Shown one piece after another: positions 19,109 to 27,944 of a stretch of DNA of 64,000 nt. The translations under genes and the position numbers were made by a program. The DNA comes from UBA5436 sp050951845. GTDB taxonomy: Bacteria; Bacillota; Clostridia; Saccharofermentanales; DTU023. Location: assembly GCA_050951845.1 (NCBI GenBank), contig JBMNJV010000002.1:124001-188000 (forward strand), in the 5' to 3' direction. Numbering within the stretch: the stretch's first letter is position 1; each line of letters opens with the position of its first letter. The notes under the pieces are model-generated. The model was given only the letters and a program-made list of their open reading frames with translations, ran no database searches and was not told the DNA's origin.

Positions 19109-19128
19109 CAATCATCAGAAAATTTACA

Positions 19129-19500
19129 TTACTTCATGCGCTTCATGCTGTAATCTTCGAACGTCAGTGTATCATCTTTAAGCGTATAGGGCGTACCGTC
19201 GAGTGACGGGAAGGTCGGATCATCACTTTTGAGGGTGAGTTTTCCGTCTTTGGCCTCATAGGTCAGCTCAATTTGGCTGTACATCTCATTCATGAGTGCA
19301 TCAATTTCTTCGTTGCCGGTATCCATGGAGATCTTCAGTTTACCGTCATCGGTGAATTCATAGATCATTTTTCCTTCCACGCCGGCCTCCGACACTTCAA
19401 ATGCCCACTTACCGACAATGCTGTCTTTGCCGCTTTTTCCGCAGGCAACTAGTCCGAGGCTGATAATCAGGACGAGGGTGATTACAATTATTTTCTTCAT
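19129..19500 (-). CDS. Small putative lipoprotein, unknown function
   Basis: 123 residues. The signal peptide MKKIIVITLVLIISLG ends in lipobox LVAC. The mature part (IVGKWAFEVSEAG, YEFTDDGKLKISM, LKDDTLTFEDYSM) has the look of the small beta-rich 'GKW' lipoproteins of Clostridia (DUF5640-like), but no function is known to me. It has its own terminator and lies between the tRNAs and glpF. The gene is somewhat more GC-rich than its neighbours by eye. Confidence 0.8.
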   Translation of the reverse strand: MKKIIVITLVLIISLGLVACGKSGKDSIVGKWAFEVSEAGVEGKMIYEFTDDGKLKISMDTGNEEIDALMNEMYSQIELTYEAKDGKLTLKSDDPTFPSLDGTPYTLKDDTLTFEDYSMKRMK

Positions 19501-19687
19501 ATTTACTGTTCCCTTCTCTTTTTTATGATGAGGTATGTATTCACATCGTACAGTTAATATATCTTATTGAATGCAAAAGAACAAGATTTAACAGATTCTG
19601 TATTTGATTTCCCATGCTTAAGTATTCATATTCTCAGTCAGACAGGACCGGTTGTCTTTGCTTCTTGCACAGTATTTCCGGCAAAAT

Positions 19688-19715
19688 CAAAACTGCCGGC
19701 TAAGCCGGCAGTTTT
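19688..19715 (-). terminator. Terminator of the glycerol operon
   Basis: AAAACTGCCGGC, loop TTA, GCCGGCAGTTTT on the minus strand: an almost perfect 12-bp stem 25 bases after the glpF stop. Confidence 0.85.
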
Positions 19716-19739
19716 AATTAGTAATAATCTGCTTCAGCA

Positions 19740-20480
19740 TCAGGCAAATAAATCTAATGGCGGGGCAAAGAAACCTGAGATACCGCTCAATGCTTGATAC
19801 AGTAATACTGCAATAAGAGAGCCGATGATCGGACCTATTACCGGTACCCAGGCATATCCCCAGTCAGCATCTTTTTCTTTGAAAGGCAGAACTGCATAAG
19901 CAATTCGCGGACCGAGGTCACGTGCAGGATTGATTGCATAACCGGTCAATCCGCCTAAAGACATACCGATTGATACGATAATTCCGAATACGAACAGATT
20001 GCCGACTCCCGGAACAATATTAGCCGGAACGCCTTTGATTGCAAAGACCAGGACAAATGTGCCGACAATTTCACTGATTAAGTTGAATAAAGGACTTCTG
20101 ATTGACGGACCCGTGCAGAATACACCTCTTTGAGCTCCGACATCCGGAGTTTCATCGAATTGTTTTTTGAACAGAATGTAGACTAAGACTGCACCGATGA
20201 AAGCACCGGCAAATTGTCCCGCAATATAGGTAGGTACTTTGTCCCAGCCGATTGTACCGTCTACTGCTAAACCTATTGTAAGGGCAGGATTAAAATGTGC
20301 TCCTGAAGCATTGCCGAATATAAATGCCGGCAGCAGAACGGCAAGACCCCAGGCAAATGTAATTTGAATTGAACCGGCCCCCTTCATTCCTGACTTGTTC
20401 AAACTGACATTGGCTACAACAGCGTCACCCAAAAGGACTAACATCATTGTTCCAAGAAGTTCCGCGATAAAAATCGTCAT
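19740..20480 (-). CDS. glpF: Glycerol uptake facilitator (aquaglyceroporin)
   Basis: 246 residues with six membrane helices and two half-helix NPA motifs, HFNPALTIG and INPARDLGPR. The Asp after NPAR is the mark of glycerol facilitators as against water channels. It admits glycerol by diffusion for trapping by GlpK, encoded just upstream. AAGGAG precedes the ATG. A perfect 11-bp inverted repeat lies a few bases before the ribosome site. Confidence 0.96.
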   Translation of the reverse strand: MTIFIAELLGTMMLVLLGDAVVANVSLNKSGMKGAGSIQITFAWGLAVLLPAFIFGNASGAHFNPALTIGLAVDGTIGWDKVPTYIAGQFAGAFIGAVLVYILFKKQFDETPDVGAQRGVFCTGPSIRSPLFNLISEIVGTFVLVFAIKGVPANIVPGVGNLFVFGIIVSIGMSLGGLTGYAINPARDLGPRIAYAVLPFKEKDADWGYAWVPVIGPIIGSLIAVLLYQALSGISGFFAPPLDLFA

Positions 20481-20503
20481 AATAATCTCCTTTTCATTTT
20501 TGC

Positions 20504-20542
20504 GATCTGTTAAGCGAAACTTAACAATTCACTTAACAGATC
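20504..20542. promoter_or_regulatory. Perfect 11-bp inverted repeat upstream of glpF
   Basis: GATCTGTTAAG (20504-20514) and CTTAACAGATC (20532-20542) are exact complements with 17 bases between. In the plus direction a T run follows; in the glpF direction it does not, so for glpF it is more likely an operator or mRNA structure than a terminator. Confidence 0.6.
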
Positions 20543-20582
20543 AATTTTTTTGCATCATTTTCGTAATCTGTGAAATTCACTT

Positions 20583-20610
20583 CTTACACTACTAATTACT
20601 TACACTACTA
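20583..20610. repeat. Direct repeat of a 12-mer in the glpK-glpF gap
   Basis: cttacactacta occurs at 20583-20594 and 20599-20610, a 16-bp period. It lies beside an AT-rich, -10-like element, so it could be a protein-binding site. No protein can be named. Confidence 0.5.
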
Positions 20611-20688
20611 TATAATCTATCAATTATTATTCCGGCAAAAAACAGCCGGTAACTATTAGTACATTTATTTTGCAATCAGCTGAAGTGA

Positions 20689-22185
20689 TTATTCATCTTT
20701 TGCCCAGTCAAAAGCTCTCTTAACTGCTTTTTTCCAGCCTTTGATTCTGCTCAGACGATCTTCTTCCGCCATTGCAGGTTCGAATTCACGATCAATTGCC
20801 CAGTTAGCCAGGACATCATCCTGACCTTTCCAGAAACCTGTTGCGATACCGGCAAGGTATGCCGCACCCATAGCAGTGGTCTCCGTATTGCTCGGACGTA
20901 AAACAGGACCGCCGTTGATATCGGATTGGAATTGCATTAAGAAATTATTATTGGAGGCACCTCCGTCAACTTTAAGGGCTTTCAGTTCAATGCCTGAATC
21001 TTGCTGCATTGCTTCAAGAACATCCAATGTTTGATAACCTAAGGATTCCAAAGTAGCTCTGACGAGATGTTTCTTATTGACACCACGCGTAATACCTACA
21101 ATTGTGCCTCTTGCATATTGATCCCAATATGGTGCACCCAAGCCGACGAATGCGGGAACCACATAGCAGCCGTTGGTATCATCAACTTGACTGGCAATAT
21201 ATTCAGAATCCGGTGATGAATCGATTATTCTCAATTCATCTCTTAACCATTGAATTGCAGCGCCTGCTACGAAGATTGATCCTTCAAGAGCATATTCAAC
21301 TTTATCACCGACACCCCAGGCAATAGTTGTTACTAAGCCGTTTTTACTGAATACCGGTTTCTCTCCTGTATTCATTAATAAGAAACAGCCTGTTCCGTAA
21401 GTGTTTTTAGCCTCACCCGGCGAGAAGCAAGCTTGACCGAATAATGCTGATTGTTGATCACCTGCTGCTCCGGCAATCGGAATCGGTTTACCGAAATATT
21501 GCGGATCTGTTTCGCCATATACTGCACTTGACGGTTTTACTTCCGGCAACATACATTTAGGAATATTCAGGATTTCCAGAATTTCATCATCCCATTTCAG
21601 ATCAATGATATTATAGAGCATTGTTCTTGATGCATTGGAATAATCAGTGACATGAACTCTGCCGTTGGTTAATTTCCAAATCAACCAGGTATCGACTGTT
21701 CCAAACAGTAATTCACCTTTTTCCGCACGCTCTTGAGCTCCTTCTACATTATCCAAAATCCATCTTACTTTGGTTCCGCTGAAATATGCATCGATTACCA
21801 ATCCAGTTTTCTCACGGAATTTGTCTGTATAGCCTTGTTCTTTAAGTTTGTCACAAAGATCGGCCGTTCTACGACATTGCCATACAATAGCATTATATAT
21901 TGGTCTACCGGTATCTTTCTCCCAAACAATCGTTGTTTCACGCTGATTGGTAATACCGATGGCAGCAATATCATCAGCTTTCGCATTAATTCTGTTGATT
22001 GCTTCAGTTGCTACACCGATTTGCGTTGACCAAATCTCGTTTGCATCATGCTCAACCCATCCTGCTTTCGGATAAATTTGAGTAAATTCATTTTGTGCCA
22101 GCGACATGGTCTCGCCTTTTTCATTGAATAAGATACAACGATTACTGGTTGTACCTGAGTCTAATGCCATTACATATTTTGCCAT
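20689..22185 (-). CDS. glpK: Glycerol kinase
   Basis: 498 residues, full length. FGGY-family motifs include ALDSGTTSNRCILF, GAAGDQQSALFGQ, NTYGTGCFLL and the C-terminal VDGGASNNNFLMQFQSDI. It phosphorylates glycerol to sn-glycerol 3-phosphate, the substrate of GlpA. A strong AGGAGG precedes the ATG. A 150-base gap from the DUF1667 gene holds a 7-bp hairpin (CAGATGA/TCATCTG) and two extra GGAGG-like stretches but no clear terminator. Confidence 0.97.
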   Translation of the reverse strand: MAKYVMALDSGTTSNRCILFNEKGETMSLAQNEFTQIYPKAGWVEHDANEIWSTQIGVATEAINRINAKADDIAAIGITNQRETTIVWEKDTGRPIYNAIVWQCRRTADLCDKLKEQGYTDKFREKTGLVIDAYFSGTKVRWILDNVEGAQERAEKGELLFGTVDTWLIWKLTNGRVHVTDYSNASRTMLYNIIDLKWDDEILEILNIPKCMLPEVKPSSAVYGETDPQYFGKPIPIAGAAGDQQSALFGQACFSPGEAKNTYGTGCFLLMNTGEKPVFSKNGLVTTIAWGVGDKVEYALEGSIFVAGAAIQWLRDELRIIDSSPDSEYIASQVDDTNGCYVVPAFVGLGAPYWDQYARGTIVGITRGVNKKHLVRATLESLGYQTLDVLEAMQQDSGIELKALKVDGGASNNNFLMQFQSDINGGPVLRPSNTETTAMGAAYLAGIATGFWKGQDDVLANWAIDREFEPAMAEEDRLSRIKGWKKAVKRAFDWAKDE

Positions 22186-22335
22186 AATATCCTCCTATAC
22201 TTTCTGGCTTGATAAAACTTCGAGTAACCTCCATTCAACTTACGACTGCTACACCTCCCTTAATAATTCTGATATTTTATTTTTTAACAATCTTTTATCC
22301 AGATGAATATTATCATCTGATTTTAAACATGAAAC

Positions 22336-22686
22336 TTAACCGATGTCGCGGCAAACCACTAAATTAGCCTCGGTATCCAATAATCCTGCGATTATTACAT
22401 CTCCGACTTTAACCGGAGCCTCTAAAGTCACTGCATTGATCAATTCCATAACCTCGTACATCTTGGCTTTGGGTACCGGCAGATCGGTTTTTACCGGACA
22501 TCTCGTGAGGTCGGCACCTTTAATCCTGACAGTTGACGTAATGACTCTGGTCGGATTTTTCAGTTCGGCTTTGCCGTAAGGAATACCTCTGGGACATGCA
22601 TTGCCGGTCACTTCATAATCTTTTTCCGGATCTACTTTCAGATGGCAGCCTCGCGGGCAAACAATACAAATTATTTCTTGAACCAT
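22336..22686 (-). CDS. DUF1667 protein, probable GlpC-like iron-sulfur partner of GlpA
   Basis: 116 residues. Cys pattern CIVCPRGC near the start, then NACPRG and TRCPVK, consistent with iron-sulfur or metal binding. DUF1667 genes in Clostridia regularly follow glpA and an FAD oxidoreductase gene, as here, with only 3 bases between stop and start. Inferred role: the third subunit of an anaerobic glycerol-3-phosphate dehydrogenase complex passing electrons on. The family has no established reaction. Confidence 0.85.
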   Translation of the reverse strand: MVQEIICIVCPRGCHLKVDPEKDYEVTGNACPRGIPYGKAELKNPTRVITSTVRIKGADLTRCPVKTDLPVPKAKMYEVMELINAVTLEAPVKVGDVIIAGLLDTEANLVVCRDIG

Positions 22687-22689
22687 TTT

Positions 22690-23976
22690 TTATCCCTCCA
22701 CAGAAACCGTTAATTCTGTTCCTGAAATTTTTTCCAAGAGCTGACGCGGTAAATTCACATTTTCCATTTCAGCAGGGAACATAAACGGACGCTTAAATGA
22801 TGCTATTTCACCATTTGATTGATCACGGAATACAATTCTGCTCGGTTCCCTGAAGATTTTTCTGACCCGGAAAAATACGCGAACCGCTTTTTCGACATCA
22901 TCAATTCTGATCTGTTGCGGTACGGTATAGCCGATATTCGCATCAGTTTTCAAAGAAATGATTTTTGCATCTTCCGTTACGCAACCTCCATCCTGAACAA
23001 AGCATGCAGCTGCATGACCGGCACTTTCAGCCTCTTCCGTTACAAAGTCAACCAAATCATGAACATGCAGAACATTGCCGCAAGCAAATATTCCTTTTGC
23101 CCGAGTTTCCTTGTTTTCATAGACTATCGGTCCGGAAGTACGCGGATCAATTTCTACGCCTGCTTCACGGCTCAACTCATTCTCCGGAATTAAACCGACA
23201 GATAAAAGAACTGTATCCACATCATAATAAATTTCCGTGCCTGCTATCGGTTTGCCGGATTGATCAACTTCTTGTACCGTAACTTGTTCTACTCTGTTAT
23301 GCCCTTTAATATCGGTAATTGTATGAGAAAGATATAACGGAATATTGAAATCTTGCAGACATTGAACAATATTGCGATTAAGTCCGCCTGGATATGGCAT
23401 TACTTCTACACAAGCAACGACTTCCGCACCTTCCAAAGTCATACGACGCGCCATTATCAAACCGACGTCACCTGAACCCAGAATAATCACTTTCTTGCCT
23501 ACCATATAGCCTTCTAGATTTACATATAACTGAGCCTGACCGGCGTTGAAGATACCGGCTGCTCTGGTTCCCGGAATTTGAATATTCATTCTGGTACGTT
23601 CGCGGCAGCCCATAGCCAAAATTACGGCTTTACTGCGTAAAATACGATAACCGTCTGCACTGCTCATCACATGAACATAACGCCAATCTTCCGTATTTTC
23701 CAGATTAAGTGCCATGGTATCAAGAGCTACTTCAATCTGATAATCAGCTAATAAGTCGATGAAGCGTTTTGAGTATTCCGGACCGGTCAACTCTTCTTTG
23801 AAATAATGTAAACCAAAACCGTTATGAATACATTGATTTAAAATTCCACCCAGATATTTATCCCGTTCAATGATCAATATCTCGCTTAAACCGCTTTTAG
23901 CGGCACTGATAGCTGCTGCTAAACCGGCAGGACCTCCGCCTATTATAATTAATTGATAATCTTTAATATTTTGCAT
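22690..23976 (-). CDS. FAD/NAD(P)-dependent oxidoreductase of the glycerol operon (GlpB-like position)
   Basis: 428 residues. The N-terminal FAD site is IIIGGGPAGLAAAISAA; a second Rossmann site is VIILGSGDVGLIMARRM; late motif SVGLIPENELSREAG and the FAD-closing GIFACGNVLHVHD match pyridine-nucleotide disulfide-type reductases. It probably moves electrons from GlpA to an acceptor. The ATG at 23976 is chosen because GAGGTGAGA lies just upstream; a GTG three codons earlier sits inside that site. It starts 14 bases after glpA. Confidence 0.9.
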   Translation of the reverse strand: MQNIKDYQLIIIGGGPAGLAAAISAAKSGLSEILIIERDKYLGGILNQCIHNGFGLHYFKEELTGPEYSKRFIDLLADYQIEVALDTMALNLENTEDWRYVHVMSSADGYRILRSKAVILAMGCRERTRMNIQIPGTRAAGIFNAGQAQLYVNLEGYMVGKKVIILGSGDVGLIMARRMTLEGAEVVACVEVMPYPGGLNRNIVQCLQDFNIPLYLSHTITDIKGHNRVEQVTVQEVDQSGKPIAGTEIYYDVDTVLLSVGLIPENELSREAGVEIDPRTSGPIVYENKETRAKGIFACGNVLHVHDLVDFVTEEAESAGHAAACFVQDGGCVTEDAKIISLKTDANIGYTVPQQIRIDDVEKAVRVFFRVRKIFREPSRIVFRDQSNGEIASFKRPFMFPAEMENVNLPRQLLEKISGTELTVSVEG

Positions 23977-23990
23977 TAATCTCACCTCAT

Positions 23991-25430
23991 CTAAGCTTCC
24001 GTTTCGGCATTTTTCGTCTGATCAACCAAAATATAACTACCTGTTTTATTAAGCAGAATGTCCAAAGGTGAAATACCGGTTTCCCGTGCAATAATTTCCT
24101 GAACTCTGGGCCCGCAAAAACCGCCTTGACAACGTCCTAAGCCTGAACCTGCTCTGCGCTTGATCGCATCAAGTGAAAATATCGGCAATCCTCTGCGTAT
24201 TGCTGCAATAATTTCACCTTCCGTAACATGCTCACAACGACAAATAATACGACCATATTCAGGATTATCTTTTATAAAATCTGCTCGTTCAGTTTCCGGA
24301 ATCTCTTTGAACCGGATAATCTTTCGGGTACCGTCCCAATTATCCTTTTTTTTCAGTTCAAGACCTTCTTCTTCCAACAGTTTGATTCCTTCTTCCGCAA
24401 TTATCGGTGCGCAAGTCAAACCCGGCGACTTGATTGCTGCCAGATCCAAAAAATTCGGTGCACTGATTTTAACAAAGAAATCATTATAATCACTATTTGC
24501 TCTGACCCCTGAATAATTTCTGATATTATTTCTGAAATTAAGAGACGGTACGGATCTTCGGGCTTGTTCAGCTATCAGATCAAGAACTTCTCTGGTTGTT
24601 GAAGTATTTTCCGGATCAGAAATTGTCTCTGCATCAGGACCGACTAAAATATTATCATGTACGGTAGGCGAAACCAGAATTCCTTTAGTCAATTCGGTAG
24701 GGCACGGAAAGATTACCGATTTAACCGTTTCACCGGCCGATCTGTCTAAAAGAAAATACTGTCCGCGAGTCGGTTTGATTTTAAAAGCAGGTTCTGCAAC
24801 CATATTATGAATTTGATCACTATGGACACCGGCTGCATTTACAACATATTTTGATTGAAATTGATCCGTTTCAGTCTTTACCAGATAATATTCAGGTTTT
24901 CTTTCAATCTCTACAACCTTTTGATTTAACTCCAGTTTTACACCTTCCCGAACTGCAACTTCCGCCATTGAAATCGTAAATTCCCAAGGATTAATCACAC
25001 CTGATTCCGGAATCCAAAGTGCACCGATTACTTCTTCCGACAGATTGGGTTCACGTCTGTGCGTTTCCTCACCATCCAGCATTTCCATTCCTTCTACTCC
25101 ATTGAGCAGACCACGATCGTAATACTTGTCCAGCGTTTTGAGATCATTCTCATCCAGGGCAATGATTAAGGAACCGGTCTTTCTGAATTCAACATCCAAA
25201 GTTTTGACCAATTCTATACAGCGCTTAGCTCCTTTTACATTGTACTTACCCATAAGGGTTGCGGGATCAGGATCATAACCACCGTGAACAATTGCAGTAT
25301 TGGCACGAGATGCGCCGAGAGAAACATCGTTTTCTTTATCGAGCAGCAGTACATTCAGATCGAATTGAGATAATTCATAAGCTGTCGCACAACCTATAAT
25401 GCCTGCTCCGATAATTATTACATCAAACAT
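23991..25430 (-). CDS. glpA: Anaerobic-type glycerol-3-phosphate dehydrogenase, FAD subunit
   Basis: 479 residues. DAO-type FAD domain beginning MFDVIIIGAGIIGCATAYEL, with GASRANTAIVHGGYDPDP. The C-terminus has a BFD-like [2Fe-2S] domain: CRCEHVTEGEI and GRCQGGFCGPR. It oxidises glycerol 3-phosphate to dihydroxyacetone phosphate. The frame is open 31 codons further upstream, but AAGGAG lies directly before the ATG at 25430 and the extension is leader sequence. First gene of the operon, divergent from glpP. Confidence 0.93.
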   Translation of the reverse strand: MFDVIIIGAGIIGCATAYELSQFDLNVLLLDKENDVSLGASRANTAIVHGGYDPDPATLMGKYNVKGAKRCIELVKTLDVEFRKTGSLIIALDENDLKTLDKYYDRGLLNGVEGMEMLDGEETHRREPNLSEEVIGALWIPESGVINPWEFTISMAEVAVREGVKLELNQKVVEIERKPEYYLVKTETDQFQSKYVVNAAGVHSDQIHNMVAEPAFKIKPTRGQYFLLDRSAGETVKSVIFPCPTELTKGILVSPTVHDNILVGPDAETISDPENTSTTREVLDLIAEQARRSVPSLNFRNNIRNYSGVRANSDYNDFFVKISAPNFLDLAAIKSPGLTCAPIIAEEGIKLLEEEGLELKKKDNWDGTRKIIRFKEIPETERADFIKDNPEYGRIICRCEHVTEGEIIAAIRRGLPIFSLDAIKRRAGSGLGRCQGGFCGPRVQEIIARETGISPLDILLNKTGSYILVDQTKNAETEA

Positions 25431-25598
25431 ATCAAACTCCTTAACTATAAATGATCTGCTCAGGAGACCGCTTGCTTGATATAGATAATCATAAAAAAAA
25501 AGCATACGACTCCTGCTCAACATAGGAACCTCTGCTCAAAATCTCACGGTTTATTATCGAGTTGTTATAATTTTATCACATACAAATTGCATTAGCAA
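25431..25598 (-). promoter_or_regulatory. glpA promoter and leader with repeated TGAGCAG and a U9 tract
   Basis: Minus-strand TTGCTA (25593-25598), 17-bp spacer, TAAAAT (25570-25575). The leader contains TGAGCAG three times (25532-25538, 25513-25519, 25456-25462), nine consecutive U residues (25493-25501), and CAGGAG before the U tract that can pair with CUCCUG after it. This is where a GlpP-responsive terminator/antiterminator would be expected, but the hairpin before the U tract is weak. The remaining 300 bases to glpP are very AT-rich with no gene. Confidence 0.5.
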
Positions 25599-25917
25599 AC
25601 TTTATTTTAGGCATTTTTCACAATTATTTACACTTTTCTCAAAATTTCCCATAAAATATTATATTGATAAAATAAAGCTTGATGTTCAAAATATTTCCTT
25701 GCTTTTTAAAAATAGAATAAATTGCTTTTATATATTCAGATTTCTTGAAATTATAAAAAACATATTATAATATTAATTTTCTAAAAATGAAAATGAATAT
25801 ATCGATAATTGAATATTTGGTTATTTATTATTATGGTTTAATAGTTAAATCTGTGGAATAATAAATAAAAAACTATTTCGTATTTTGAAATGTATTTTGA
25901 AAGGTATCTTCAGCAAA

Positions 25918-26523
25918 ATGAAAGTTAATGTTTTACGTAAACATCTGAGAAAGTCACCTGTAATCTTGGCAGTTAAAGATGAAAAATCTCTGAAAAAAGC
26001 TTTGGCCAGTGATTGTAAAATAATTTTTTTGTTATTCGGAAACATCTGCACGATTGAACAATATACCAAATCAGCAAAACAACATGACAAATATGTTTTT
26101 GTTCACTTAGATTTGGTTGACGGCATCAGTAATCGCGAGATAGCTATTGATTTTATTAATCAATATACACAAGCTGACGGTGTTATTTCAACCAGACCCC
26201 GCTTGCTCAAATACGCAAAAAAATTTGATTTAATTACGGTTTTAAGGATTTTTATGTTGGACTCTATGGCTCTGGAAAACGGTTACCATAATATAGACTA
26301 TTCAAATCCGGACATGATTGAAATCCTGCCCGGCATCGCAACTAAAGCATTCCCTCTGATCAAGGAATATTGTAATATTCCGATTATTGCCGGCGGCTTG
26401 ATCCGAACCAAACAAGATATCCTGCAAGCTCTGACTGACGGTGCCACGGCAATTTCTTCAAGTCGCTTTGAATTAAACGAAGTTAATGAAATAATGCATG
26501 ACTTTATCGTGAATAAAAGCTGA
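25918..26523 (+). CDS. glpP: Glycerol-3-phosphate-responsive antiterminator GlpP
   Basis: About 201 residues in a phosphate-binding TIM-barrel style: SPVILAVKDEKSLKKAL, VFVHLDLVDGIS, DGVISTRPRLLKYAKK, IEILPGIATK and IIAGGLIRTKQDI. In Bacillus, GlpP binds glycerol 3-phosphate and the glp leader RNA to prevent termination. Its place divergent from glpA fits this. The frame is open to a TTG 11 codons earlier, but the ATG at 25918 gives the normal family N-terminus; the ribosome site is weak for either. Confidence 0.9.
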   Translation: MKVNVLRKHLRKSPVILAVKDEKSLKKALASDCKIIFLLFGNICTIEQYTKSAKQHDKYVFVHLDLVDGISNREIAIDFINQYTQADGVISTRPRLLKYAKKFDLITVLRIFMLDSMALENGYHNIDYSNPDMIEILPGIATKAFPLIKEYCNIPIIAGGLIRTKQDILQALTDGATAISSSRFELNEVNEIMHDFIVNKS

Positions 26524-26544
26524 TCATTGTATAATGTCATTTTA

Positions 26545-26578
26545 AAATGCATCCATTCAGGTACGAGTGGATGCATTT
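26545..26578. terminator. Hairpin between convergent glpP and DUF1015 gene
   Basis: AAATGCATCCA pairs perfectly with TGGATGCATTT (11-bp stem, 12-base loop). On the minus strand it is followed by TTTTAAAA, on the plus strand only weakly by T, so it probably serves mainly the DUF1015 transcript. Confidence 0.7.
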
Positions 26579-26612
26579 CATCGGATTAAAAATGTTAAGC
26601 ATCTAAATATAA

Positions 26613-27857
26613 CTACGATAATTTATGAATAAAAAGACCGCTGCGCAATTTAGGTTCAAACCAAGTTGATTTGGGCGGCATCAATTCATTGGCATCTGCA
26701 ACATCGAACAATTCGGAAATCGATGTAGGATACATTGCAAATGCTAATTTCATTTCACCATTATCCACTCTGCGTTCAAGTTCGCCCAGCCCTCTGATTC
26801 CACTGACAAAATCAATTCTTTGATCCGTGCGGGGATCTTCAATGCCCAGAACAGGTTGCAAAAGATTGTTTTGGATGATCGCAACGTCTAATGAATTAAC
26901 AGGATCATCAGGATCAAAGGTACCGGGTTTGGCCGTTAATTTATACCAATTGCTTTGATAATACATGCCGAATTCAGCCTTTGCCTGAGGATGATATGTT
27001 TGATCTCCGGTATTTTCAATATCAAATTTTTCTTTTACTCTTTCAAAGAATTCATCTTCCGACAAGCCATTCAAGTCTTTAACTAAACGATTATAATCCA
27101 AAATTTTCAATTCATGATCAGAAAAAACTACTGCCAAGAAGTAATTGAATTCTTCATCGCCTGAATAGTCCGGATTCTCCGCTCTGCGCTTCTTGGCAAC
27201 TTCTACACCGGAAGCACACCGATGATGCCCATCAGCAATATAAAGCGCATCCAATTTCTCAAATTCATCCGTTAATTGTTGTATTACGTTTTGATCGTTA
27301 ATTACCCAGATACGATGTGTTACGTCATCCGGTGTAGTAAAATCGGATTCCGGATGATTTTTTTTGTATTGTTCAACAATTGTCTTGATTGTCTCTTGTT
27401 TTTTATATGCCAGAAAGATCGGACCGGTATTTGCATCTAATACATCGACATGTTTTATCCGATCGGCCAATTTATCCGCTCTTGTTTTTTCGTGTTTTTT
27501 AATTGTTTCATTTAAATATTCATCAACCGAAGCACAACAAACCACACCGGTTTGACTCCTGCCGTTCATGGTCAATTCATACAGATAAAGATTAGCAGTG
27601 GGATCTTGCTTCATGATTCCACGTTCAATTAAAGAATTCATATTGAGAATAGCTTGTTGATAAACTCGCTCATCGTAAATGTCAATACTCTTATCCAAAG
27701 TCGTTTCCGGCCGGTCAACTCGCATAAAACTGTTCGGTTTACCCTGAATTTCAAGACGAGCTTCCGCACTGCTCATTACATCGTACGGAAGTGCCGCTAC
27801 TTCGGATGCATATTCCGCAACCGGACGAACTGCCTTAAAGGCTCTGATTTTTGCCAT
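26613..27857 (-). CDS. DUF1015 family protein
   Basis: 414 residues, the DUF1015 family: AKIRAFKAVRP, VAALPYDVMSSAEAR, FMRVDRPETTLD, YIADGHHRCASGVEVAK and FAMYPTSISELFDVADANELMPPKSTWFEPKL seen as separate blocks. The HHR and PPKSTWFEPK signatures are highly conserved in the family, but no activity is established. It repeatedly neighbours serA and serC in Clostridia, as here, suggesting a link to serine or phosphoserine metabolism. Confidence 0.88.
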   Translation of the reverse strand: MAKIRAFKAVRPVAEYASEVAALPYDVMSSAEARLEIQGKPNSFMRVDRPETTLDKSIDIYDERVYQQAILNMNSLIERGIMKQDPTANLYLYELTMNGRSQTGVVCCASVDEYLNETIKKHEKTRADKLADRIKHVDVLDANTGPIFLAYKKQETIKTIVEQYKKNHPESDFTTPDDVTHRIWVINDQNVIQQLTDEFEKLDALYIADGHHRCASGVEVAKKRRAENPDYSGDEEFNYFLAVVFSDHELKILDYNRLVKDLNGLSEDEFFERVKEKFDIENTGDQTYHPQAKAEFGMYYQSNWYKLTAKPGTFDPDDPVNSLDVAIIQNNLLQPVLGIEDPRTDQRIDFVSGIRGLGELERRVDNGEMKLAFAMYPTSISELFDVADANELMPPKSTWFEPKLRSGLFIHKLS

Positions 27858-27944
27858 ATTGTTCCTTTGCTATCTTTAAGTTAAATCAATTGCTGTCTTT
27901 TAATTAAATCTGTTTATCTCAAACTTAAACTTCAATCACTAGTC

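Noticed and set aside
19567..19797. Plus-strand frame overlapping the glp terminator
   Set aside because: It runs through the terminator hairpin and into the end of glpF; no ribosome site.
25431..25523. Longer glpA reading frame
   Set aside because: The extra 31 codons cover the leader with its U9 tract; AAGGAG lies just before the ATG at 25430, and the FAD motif follows that ATG directly.
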